Shown in pieces: positions 1-5,365 of a stretch of 5,365 nucleotides of DNA. This stretch comes from an uncultured Collinsella sp. GTDB lineage: Bacteria > Actinomycetota > Coriobacteriia > Coriobacteriales > Coriobacteriaceae. A model generated the notes under the pieces. That model did not search any database. It was not told where the DNA came from and worked only from the letters and a program-made list of their open reading frames with translations. Location: NCBI GenBank assembly GCA_900757205.1, contig CAAENA010000047.1, positions 1-5,365 of the forward strand, read 5' to 3'. Made by a program: the position numbers and the translations under genes. How positions within the stretch are numbered: position 1 is the first letter of the stretch; each line of letters starts with the position of its first letter.

Positions 1-113
1 GCACGCGAGAGCACCGAGGGAAACGACCCCAGCACCAAAACGCGCGAGCGCTGGTCGAACACAGGCTCAAACCCATGCTCAATATGTTGATAGTCCTCGT
101 CAGACACGGCCAT
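1..113 (-). CDS. DNA-deoxyinosine (hypoxanthine) glycosylase-like protein, 5' part only
   Basis: Only the first 37 codons are present; the gene leaves the window at its left edge. The translation begins MAVSDEDYQHIEHG and continues through FEPVFD to VLVLGSFPS at about residues 25-33. An H-x-FEPVFD stretch followed by a hydrophobic strand ending in GSFPS is the usual N-terminus of the family-6 uracil-DNA-glycosylase superfamily (DNA-deoxyinosine glycosylases), where GSFPS occupies the motif-1 position filled by GQDPY or GxNPG in other families. Such enzymes excise hypoxanthine from deaminated adenine in base-excision repair. The ATG at 113-111 is the first start after an in-frame TAA (119-117) that ends the upstream GH13 gene, so only CCC separates the two genes. 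A weak GAGAG lies just upstream inside the GH13 gene, so translation is probably coupled. The catalytic and C-terminal parts are not visible, so the identification rests on the N-terminal motif alone. Confidence 0.72.
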   Translation of the reverse strand, partial: MAVSDEDYQHIEHGFEPVFDQRSRVLVLGSFPSVLSR

Positions 114-116
114 GGG

Positions 117-1493
117 TTAGGCTCTCAACAGATAGCGCACCTCGTAGGGTGCAAGCTCAAGGGCACCCGTCAGCTCGACCGTGGGCGCATCGTCGGCAAG
201 CAGGTCGACAAAGGACCCGTTGAGCTCGCCGGCGCCAAAGGCGTAAGGCTCGCCCACGGCGTTCACCGCCACGAGCACCGTCGCGTCATCACAGGCGCGC
301 TCGAACAGCAGCTGCTTGTTCTGGATCACCACGTTGCGATAGGCACCATAGTTGAGGGCACGGGCCGCCGCGTCGTCTGCCGAGCGCAGGTGCGCGAGCT
401 GCTTGATGAAGGCCGTCAGCTCGTTGGGCGCAGGCTCATCGAGCGCAGGTCGCAGCGCCCAGTCGCCATCGGGGCCACCCTTTTCGCCAGGAATCCCCCA
501 CTCGCTGCCATAGTAGACGCACGGAATGCCCGGCATGCCAAAGAGCATGCCATAAGCGGGGCGCAGACAGGACTTGTCGGTAAGGATGCTCGCCAGGCGC
601 GGCACATCGTGGTTGTCGACAAACGACAGCAGATGCTTGCCGCGATAAATGCACCACGGGTCACCGCCAAACTGGCGATGCAGCGAGTGGGCGATCTCGA
701 ACATGTTGACCGAGTTAAAGCTGGAGTACAGGCCCTTGTAGCACTCGTAGTTGGTGCAGGAGTCAAGCATCTCGTCATTGACGATCTGGTTGTAGTCGCC
801 GTGGAGCGTCTCACCAATCAGCACAAAATCGGGCTTGAGCTCACGGGTAAAAGTATGCAGGCGGCGCATAAAATCGCGATCGAGCATATAGGCGACGTCC
901 AAGCGCAGGCCGTCGATGCCAAAGCCCTCGGCCCAGCGACGCACGGACTCAAGCAGGTAATCGACCACGGCGGGGTTTTGCAAGTTGAGCTTCACAAGCT
1001 CAAAATGGCCTTCCCAGCCCTCGTACCAAAAGCCGTCGCCATAGCAGGAGTCGCCGTCAAAGCTAATGTGAAACCAGTCCTTGTAGGGCGAGTCCCACTT
1101 GCGCTCCTGAACATCGCGGAAGGCCCAAAAACCGCGACCGACATGGTTGAAGACGGCATCAAGCACCACACGGATGCCATGGGCATGCAGTGTCTCGCAC
1201 ACGGCGGCAAAGTCGGCATCCCCACCCAGGCGACGGTCGATATGGCGCAGGCTGCGCGTGTCGTAACCGTGACTGTCGGATTCGAGCGGCGGGTTAATGA
1301 GCACAGCACCGATGCCGAGCTCTTGCAGGTAGTCGGCCCATTGGGCGATCTTCATGATGGGCGCATCGGGGTTGGGCGCAGCGTTGGCAGCCTGGGCGAG
1401 TTCATCCTCGGCAACAGGGGCGGCGTTTTCGCGCGGAGCTCCGCAAAAGCCCAGCGGATAGATCTGATAGAACGTCGTCTCGTATGCCCACAT
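117..1493 (-). CDS. GH13 alpha-amylase-family glycoside hydrolase (cyclomaltodextrinase-like), cytoplasmic
   Basis: The 458-residue product is a (beta/alpha)8 GH13 enzyme. It opens with the beta-1 strand TTFYQIYPLGF and carries all four family regions: DAVFNH (112-117), GLRLD with nucleophile Asp199, IGE with acid/base Glu228, and VDNHD with the third catalytic Asp296. HGYDT (75-79) is the usual substrate-cleft stretch. A short beta-sandwich domain ends the protein at LAPYEVRYLL. It probably hydrolyses alpha-1,4 bonds of maltodextrins or cyclodextrins; TNYECYKGLYSS resembles the cyclomaltodextrinase-like branch. There is no signal peptide, so it should act in the cytoplasm on imported oligosaccharides. 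It lacks the N-terminal CBM34-type domain of classical neopullulanases and cyclomaltodextrinases (usually around 580 residues). A GTG at 1517 would add eight residues, but the ATG at 1493 has GGGAGG five bases upstream and places the product directly at the domain start, so I prefer it. Exact substrate cannot be read from the sequence. Confidence 0.93.
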   Translation of the reverse strand: MWAYETTFYQIYPLGFCGAPRENAAPVAEDELAQAANAAPNPDAPIMKIAQWADYLQELGIGAVLINPPLESDSHGYDTRSLRHIDRRLGGDADFAAVCETLHAHGIRVVLDAVFNHVGRGFWAFRDVQERKWDSPYKDWFHISFDGDSCYGDGFWYEGWEGHFELVKLNLQNPAVVDYLLESVRRWAEGFGIDGLRLDVAYMLDRDFMRRLHTFTRELKPDFVLIGETLHGDYNQIVNDEMLDSCTNYECYKGLYSSFNSVNMFEIAHSLHRQFGGDPWCIYRGKHLLSFVDNHDVPRLASILTDKSCLRPAYGMLFGMPGIPCVYYGSEWGIPGEKGGPDGDWALRPALDEPAPNELTAFIKQLAHLRSADDAAARALNYGAYRNVVIQNKQLLFERACDDATVLVAVNAVGEPYAFGAGELNGSFVDLLADDAPTVELTGALELAPYEVRYLLRA

Positions 1494-1498
1494 AGCAA

Positions 1499-1504
1499 CC
1501 TCCC
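1499..1504 (-). promoter_or_regulatory. Shine-Dalgarno site of the GH13 gene
   Basis: GGGAGG on the minus strand, followed by TTGCT and then ATG at 1493-1491. This near-perfect site at a five-base spacing decides the start in favour of the ATG over the in-frame GTG at 1517, which has no comparable site. Confidence 0.8.
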
Positions 1505-1529
1505 GGCAATCTTTCACGCAACGCCATCC

Positions 1530-1535
1530 ATTGTA
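1530..1535 (-). promoter_or_regulatory. Candidate -10 box for the GH13 gene
   Basis: TACAAT on the minus strand matches TATAAT at five of six positions and sits 36 bases before the ATG, a sensible leader length. At 17 bases upstream the sequence is GGGGAG, which is not a -35 box, and no TGn extension is present. The call is therefore tentative. It is supported mainly by the need for a promoter downstream of the large inverted repeat, if that repeat stops transcription from the MFS gene. Confidence 0.3.
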
Positions 1536-1565
1536 TGCCCGCCGCGCATCCCCTCCCCCAAAATA

Positions 1566-1632
1566 AGTTGCGGTGAAATAGGGACTGTTGAGACCAATAA
1601 ACCGGGCAAACAGTCTCTATTCCACCGCAACT
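1566..1632 (-). repeat. 24-bp imperfect inverted repeat, probable terminator of the MFS gene
   Basis: The arms 1566-1589 and 1609-1632 pair at 22 of 24 positions around a 19-base loop. The non-Watson-Crick positions are 1576/1622 and 1582/1616; each becomes a G-U pair in RNA from one strand and a mismatch from the other. The structure starts 15 bases after the MFS stop (TAA at 1650-1648). On the minus strand it is followed by TATTTT and then a G-run, a short U-tract consistent with an intrinsic terminator; the plus-strand exit side has no T-tract. The stem is much longer and the loop larger than in a usual terminator, so it may instead be, or derive from, a dispersed palindromic element that also ends transcription. 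The inverted repeat is seen directly; its role is inferred. Confidence 0.7.
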
Positions 1633-1647
1633 GATGAGGGAACGTGA

Positions 1648-2844
1648 TTAGGCGACGGGCTTTGCGCGGCGTATGACCGGGAACAGCACCGTAATGGCGA
1701 GGATGACGCCCACGACGGTAATCGCCCCGCCCGCAAAGCCAATCCAAGCGATACCGGGACCCGAAACCACGGCGCCGCCGATTGCGGTGCCCGTGCCGAT
1801 GCCGAGGTTAAACAGGCCCGAGAAGATCGACATGGCGACGGCCGACGAATCCGCCGGTGTGTACTTGATGAGCTCGGCCTGGAACGCCACGTTAAAGGCT
1901 GTGGAGCAGCAGCCCCATAGCGCGCAGACGGCAAGCACTGCTACGAGCGACGATGCGACCGGACCCATGAGCAGCAGAGCCACCGGCACGCCGGAGAGCG
2001 TGATAGCCAAGAACGGGAAGCGATGCCCATCGAACAGGCGGCCAAACAGCCAGCTTCCGAGCAGACCGGAGCAGCCAAACGCCGTCAGCGTCATGGTAAT
2101 AGCGCTTGCGTCGACGTGCGCGACCTGCGCCAGGAACGGCTCGATATAGCTGTAACCCGCATAATAGCCGGTTGCCATGAACACCGTGACCGCATAAAGC
2201 GCGATGAGGAATGGATTCTTGAGCAGCTCGGGCAGCTGCTTAACGGTAAAGCGCTCGCCCACCGGCATGGCCGGGAACACCGCGGCCTGGTACACCACCG
2301 CGGCGGCAGAGAAGGCACCGACCACGGCAAACGTCATGCGCCAGCCCACAGCTAGTCCGATGGCGCGGCCGATCGGCAGGCCAAAGATCTGCGCGATGGA
2401 CGAGCCCGTGGCGATTATGCTGATGGCGAGCGCCCCGTGGCGACTGTCGACCAGGCGCGAGGCCATGATTGAAGCGACTGACCAGAACACGGCATGCGCG
2501 CAGGCGACCACCAGACGCGCGCAAACCAAAATAGGATAGGTGGGCGCCACAGCGGACAGGAACTGGCCGAGCGAAAACACGGCCAAAACGCCCAACAGCA
2601 TCCGCTTGAACTCAAAGCGCGAGGCAAACACCATAAGCGGCAGCGACAGCAGCATGACGCCCCAGGCATAGACCGAAATCATGATGCCTGCCTGGGCCTC
2701 GGTGAGCGAGAACGACGCGGCGATATCAGTCAGAAGGCCGATGGGCATGAACTCTGATGTGTTGAACACGAACGAACAGCAGGCGAGCCCGATAAGCGGG
2801 AGCCACTGCTTGAGCGAGATGCCATCTTGTCTTGCCTGGGTCAT
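1648..2844 (-). CDS. MFS transporter, DHA1 family, SotB/YdeA-like sugar efflux protein
   Basis: This 398-residue inner-membrane protein has the hydrophobic pattern of a 12-helix major facilitator. FNTSEFMPIGLL in helix 1 (27-38), AHAVFWS (116-122), GLPIGRAIG followed by GWRMTF (155-172), YSYIEPF (231-237) and MSIFSGLFNLGIG (338-350) correspond closely, from memory, to E. coli SotB, which exports arabinose and IPTG and is 396 residues long. By family it should be a proton-driven exporter of sugars or other small molecules; AraJ-like and drug exporters of the same family are alternatives, and the substrate cannot be read from sequence. The ATG at 2844 is chosen because GGAGAGG lies eight bases before it. 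The in-frame ATG at 2868 and TTG at 2892 would add 8 or 16 polar residues without a ribosome site, and the TTG overlaps the likely -10 region. The gene is flanked by hairpins on both sides, so it is probably transcribed on its own. Confidence 0.9.
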   Translation of the reverse strand: MTQARQDGISLKQWLPLIGLACCSFVFNTSEFMPIGLLTDIAASFSLTEAQAGIMISVYAWGVMLLSLPLMVFASRFEFKRMLLGVLAVFSLGQFLSAVAPTYPILVCARLVVACAHAVFWSVASIMASRLVDSRHGALAISIIATGSSIAQIFGLPIGRAIGLAVGWRMTFAVVGAFSAAAVVYQAAVFPAMPVGERFTVKQLPELLKNPFLIALYAVTVFMATGYYAGYSYIEPFLAQVAHVDASAITMTLTAFGCSGLLGSWLFGRLFDGHRFPFLAITLSGVPVALLLMGPVASSLVAVLAVCALWGCCSTAFNVAFQAELIKYTPADSSAVAMSIFSGLFNLGIGTGTAIGGAVVSGPGIAWIGFAGGAITVVGVILAITVLFPVIRRAKPVA

Positions 2845-2852
2845 GTAGGAAA

Positions 2853-2859
2853 CCTCTCC
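2853..2859 (-). promoter_or_regulatory. Shine-Dalgarno site of the MFS gene
   Basis: GGAGAGG on the minus strand, eight bases before the ATG at 2844-2842. It decides this start over the two upstream in-frame candidates. Confidence 0.75.
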
Positions 2860-2880
2860 GATTGTCATGGGCGGTGGGCG

Positions 2881-2910
2881 ATTATATAGCAACGGCCCCG
2901 CATCCGTCAG
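2881..2910 (-). promoter_or_regulatory. Probable sigma-70-type promoter of the MFS gene
   Basis: The minus strand shows a perfect -10 box TATAAT (2886-2881). CTGACG (2910-2905), matching TTGACA at four of six positions, lies 18 bases upstream. Transcription would start near 2874, giving a leader of about 30 bases before the ATG at 2844. The -35 box lies in the loop of the hairpin at 2893-2926 and the spacer contains its downstream arm, so promoter and terminator share sequence. The -10 box is seen directly; the -35 assignment is weaker. Confidence 0.55.
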
Positions 2911-2926
2911 TACAGATGCGGGACCG
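2893..2926 (-). terminator. Hairpin after feoB, probable intrinsic terminator
   Basis: CCCGCATC (2897-2904) pairs perfectly with GATGCGGG (2915-2922) around a ten-base loop. CGG (2893-2895) with CCG (2924-2926) extends the stem. The pair between them (2896/2923) is C-A on the plus strand but G-U in minus-strand RNA, so a continuous 12-bp stem forms only in the transcript that reads out of feoB. It begins 41 bases after the feoB stop. The tail, TTGCTATATAAT, is AT-rich but not a clean U-run, so termination may be partial. Confidence 0.55.
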
Positions 2927-2967
2927 CAATCAACTCAATACACAGGGGTTGCGCCGTCAATAAATAG

Positions 2968-5328
2968 CTAAGCCAACCCCAACAATATGCCCGCCGAATG
3001 CACGACAAACGCCACGATCCAGGCGACCGTCACCTGAAACGCGAACACGGCAACGGCATAGCGCGCACCCAGCTCGCTCTTGACGGCACCGATGGCCGCC
3101 ACGCAGGGCGGGTACAGCAGCGTAAAGACCAGGAACACGTAAGCGGTAAACGGCGAAAACATGGTCGACAGTGCCGCGGGCGAGGTCGCGCCCAAAAGCA
3201 CCGTGAGGGTCGAGATGACACTCTCCTTGGCGATAAGGCCGGTGACGAGCGCCGTGGATGCTCGCCAATCGCCAAACCCAAGCGGCGCCAGCGCCGGCGC
3301 GATGATGCTGCCGAGACCCGCAAGCAGGCTTTGCGACTGATCGGCGACCACATTAAAGCGGATGTCGAACGTCTGAAGGAACCAAATGACCACCGTAGCG
3401 GCAAAGATAATGGTGAAGGCCTTGGTGATGAAGTCCTTGGCCTTATCCCATGCCAGCATCACCGTCGTCTTAACGCTCGGCAGGCGGTAATTGGGGAGCT
3501 CCATGATAAACGGCACCGGGTCGCCCTTAAATGCCGTGCGGTTGAGCACCAAAGCCGCTATGCATCCGACCGCAATGCCAATCAGATAGAGCGAGACCAT
3601 GGCGGGAACTGTCGCCTGCGGGAAAAACGCCCCGCACAGCAGACCGTAGACCGGCAACTTGGCCGAACAGCTCATGAACGGCGTGAGCATGACCGTCATC
3701 TTGCGGTCGTGCTCGGATGGGAGCGTACGGGTCGACATGATAGCCGGCACGGTGCAGCCAAAACCGACGAGCATGGGCACGAAGCTGCGGCCCGACAGGC
3801 CAAAGCGACGCAGCACTTTATCCATGACAAAGGCCACGCGCGCCATGTAGCCCGAGTCTTCCAGAATGGAGAGGAACAAAAAGAGCACGACGATAATCGG
3901 CAGGAAGGTCAGCACGCTGCCCACGCCCGTAAGCACGCCGTCGACAGCCAGCGAGCGCACCACGTCGTTGGTGCCGAACGCCTTGAGACCCGCATCGGCC
4001 GAGGCGATGATGGCAGCGATGCCGTCCTCCATGAGTCCCTGCAACGCCGCGCCGATCACGCCAAACGTCAGCCAAAAGACGAGGCCCATGATCACCAGGA
4101 ACGCCGGAATGGCCGTGTAGCGACCCGTCAGGATGCGGTCGATCTTGACGGAGCGCACGTGCTCGCGGCTCTCATGCGGCTTGACGACGCAGCGCCCGCA
4201 CACGTCGCCGATAAAGCTAAAGCGCATATCGGCCAGCGCGGACAGGCGGTCGGTGCCGGCTTCGCCCTCCATCTGGGTAATGATGTGCTCGATAGCGTCG
4301 AGCTCATTGCGATCCAAGTGAAGCGCCTCGGTCACCAGCTCGTCGCCTTCAACCAGCTTGGTCGCCGCAAAACGCACCGGAATGTGCGCCGTCACGGCAT
4401 GGTCCTCGATCAGGTTGGCAATGCCGTGGATGCAGCGATGCAGTGCACCGCCGTCCGAGCCATCGGGCGCACAGAAGTCCAGGCGACCGGGGCGCTCGCG
4501 GAACCGTGCCACGTGCAAGGCATGATCCCCCAGCTCGCCGATACCCTCGTTGCGGGCAGCGCTAATGGGGACAACAGGCACGCCCAACAGGCTCTCGAGC
4601 AGGTTGACGTCCACGGCGCCGCCGTTGGCCGTCACCTCGTCCATCATGTTGAGCGCGATGACCATGGGGCGGTCGAGCTCCATAAGCTGCAGCGTCAGGT
4701 ACAGGTTGCGTTCGATATTAGTAGCGTCGATGATGTCGATGATGGCGTCGGGGTTTTCGTCCAGGATAAATTGGCGACTGACGATCTCTTCGCCCGTGTA
4801 CGGAGACAGCGAATAGATGCCGGGCAGGTCGGTAACGCTTGCCTCGGGATGGTTACGGATGGTGCCGTCCTTGCGGTCGACCGTCACGCCAGGAAAGTTA
4901 CCGACATGCTGGTTGGAGCCCGTCAGCTGGTTGAACAGCGTGGTCTTGCCGCAGTTTTGGTTGCCGGCGAGGGCAAAATGCAGCGGTGCGCCCTCGGGCA
5001 CGGCCGTCTTCGCGGCGCGGGGCGAATACGTCCCCTCGCCCAAGGCCGGATGCTCCGTCGTGCCGATTGCGGCGTTAACGCGCGGGCCGGTATCGGTGTC
5101 GTGCACATCCACGAGCTCAATGCGGGCAGCATCGTCCTTGCGTAGCGTCAACTCGTAGCCACGCAGACGAATCTCGAGCGGGTCGCCCATGGGGGCGTAC
5201 TTCATCATGGTGACTTCGGTACCCGGCGTGAGCCCCATGTCCAAAATATGCTGTCGAAGCGCCTGATCGTCGGATGTCACCGATGCGACAACGGCGTCCT
5301 TTCCAATCTCGAGTGTATCGAGCTTCAC
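2968..5328 (-). CDS. feoB: Ferrous iron transporter FeoB with fused N-terminal FeoA domain
   Basis: This 786-residue protein carries Fe(II) across the inner membrane. Residues 1-75 are an SH3-like FeoA domain (LRQHILDMGLTPGTEV, 24-39), joined by a linker of about 35 residues to the G domain. GTPase motifs are complete: G1 GNQNCGKT (122-129), G2 Thr149 in GVTV, G3 DLPG (167-170), G4 NMMD (227-230) and G5 SAA (256-258). A helical regulatory region (about 270-400) leads into the membrane domain. The first Gate shows GFGCTVP with Cys525 and PFMSCSAKLPVY with Cys554; the second shows YPPC with Cys742. These correspond to the conserved FeoB cysteines (403, 432 and 675 in E. coli). The length fits a FeoB of about 700 residues plus FeoA. 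Translation starts at GTG 5328-5326, with AAAGGA seven bases upstream. Iron-responsive control is expected for the family, but no recognisable Fur or DtxR box is visible in the 37 upstream bases available. Confidence 0.97.
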   Translation of the reverse strand: MKLDTLEIGKDAVVASVTSDDQALRQHILDMGLTPGTEVTMMKYAPMGDPLEIRLRGYELTLRKDDAARIELVDVHDTDTGPRVNAAIGTTEHPALGEGTYSPRAAKTAVPEGAPLHFALAGNQNCGKTTLFNQLTGSNQHVGNFPGVTVDRKDGTIRNHPEASVTDLPGIYSLSPYTGEEIVSRQFILDENPDAIIDIIDATNIERNLYLTLQLMELDRPMVIALNMMDEVTANGGAVDVNLLESLLGVPVVPISAARNEGIGELGDHALHVARFRERPGRLDFCAPDGSDGGALHRCIHGIANLIEDHAVTAHIPVRFAATKLVEGDELVTEALHLDRNELDAIEHIITQMEGEAGTDRLSALADMRFSFIGDVCGRCVVKPHESREHVRSVKIDRILTGRYTAIPAFLVIMGLVFWLTFGVIGAALQGLMEDGIAAIIASADAGLKAFGTNDVVRSLAVDGVLTGVGSVLTFLPIIVVLFLFLSILEDSGYMARVAFVMDKVLRRFGLSGRSFVPMLVGFGCTVPAIMSTRTLPSEHDRKMTVMLTPFMSCSAKLPVYGLLCGAFFPQATVPAMVSLYLIGIAVGCIAALVLNRTAFKGDPVPFIMELPNYRLPSVKTTVMLAWDKAKDFITKAFTIIFAATVVIWFLQTFDIRFNVVADQSQSLLAGLGSIIAPALAPLGFGDWRASTALVTGLIAKESVISTLTVLLGATSPAALSTMFSPFTAYVFLVFTLLYPPCVAAIGAVKSELGARYAVAVFAFQVTVAWIVAFVVHSAGILLGLA

Positions 5329-5335
5329 GCGCTCA

Positions 5336-5341
5336 TCCTTT
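5336..5341 (-). promoter_or_regulatory. Shine-Dalgarno site of feoB
   Basis: AAAGGA on the minus strand, seven bases before the GTG start at 5328. It supports GTG as the true start, with the FeoA domain beginning directly at KLDTLEIG. An ATG overlapping this site (5336-5334) is in another frame and ends after three codons. Confidence 0.7.
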
Positions 5342-5365
5342 CGTTAGACGCGGTTAACCGTTTAC

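Noticed and set aside
75..1634. 519-codon open frame on the plus strand opposite the GH13 gene
   Set aside because: It is antisense to a GH13 gene with all catalytic motifs, crosses the inverted repeat and the intergenic gap, and shows no recognisable family features.
1673..2149. 158-codon plus-strand open frame opposite the MFS gene
   Set aside because: It lies entirely inside the MFS coding sequence on the other strand, with low-complexity Ala/Pro/Thr composition and no family resemblance.
2945..2980. GGGGTTG / CAACCCC inverted repeat spanning the feoB stop
   Set aside because: The 7-bp stem encloses a 22-base loop and one arm lies inside the feoB coding sequence; no U-tract follows. It is too weak beside the better hairpin at 2893-2926.
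2998..5145. 715-codon open frame on the plus strand opposite feoB
   Set aside because: It lies wholly antisense to an unmistakable feoB. Its product is rich in Arg, His, Gln and Ala with no domain or membrane pattern, and the frame is open because G+C-rich codon use avoids the complementary stop triplets.
5325..5336. Three-codon ORF (Met-Ser-Ala-stop) overlapping the feoB start as a possible leader peptide
   Set aside because: Its ATG overlaps the Shine-Dalgarno sequence itself, leaving no room for ribosome binding, so it is unlikely to be translated from that ATG.
5339..5365. Possible DtxR/IdeR-type iron box around TTAGAC and GGTTAACC
   Set aside because: The expected 19-bp arrangement of TTAGGTTAG half-sites is absent. 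The palindrome is only 10 bp and lacks the central spacer of that box, so the resemblance is superficial.

Overview
The window is about 5.4 kb of dense, G+C-rich bacterial DNA (roughly 60% by eye). All recognisable genes lie on the minus strand, so transcription runs from high to low coordinates. Protein style, the fused FeoA-FeoB, and the mixed GTG/ATG starts with strong Shine-Dalgarno sites suggest a gut Actinomycetota of the Coriobacteriia, with Collinsella or a relative as best guess. That assignment is inference from recalled similarity and was not searched.

In order of transcription: (1) A complete feoB with an N-terminal FeoA domain (2968-5328), a GTP-dependent ferrous iron transporter. 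(2) A 123-bp gap holding a GC-rich hairpin, read as the feoB terminator, whose 3' flank carries a perfect TATAAT that probably starts the next gene. (3) A 12-TM MFS exporter of the SotB/YdeA type (1648-2844). (4) A 154-bp gap dominated by a 24-bp imperfect inverted repeat just after the MFS stop, then a weak promoter candidate and a strong ribosome binding site. (5) A cytoplasmic GH13 alpha-amylase-family hydrolase (117-1493) with all catalytic residues. (6) Three bases after its stop, the first 37 codons of a DNA-deoxyinosine (hypoxanthine) glycosylase-like gene that runs off the left edge.

Functionally this looks like ordinary chromosome: iron uptake, a small-molecule/sugar exporter, intracellular maltodextrin breakdown and base-excision repair side by side. 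Only the GH13/glycosylase pair has operon-like spacing; the other two junctions carry hairpins and look like transcription-unit boundaries. A link between the exporter and the GH13 enzyme through sugar metabolism is possible but not shown by the sequence.

I see no phage, IS, CRISPR, tRNA, rRNA or defence genes, and no convincing previously undescribed system. The most interesting non-coding items are the inverted repeat at 1566-1632 and the terminator/promoter overlap at 2881-2926. No gene-free stretch exceeds 300 bases.
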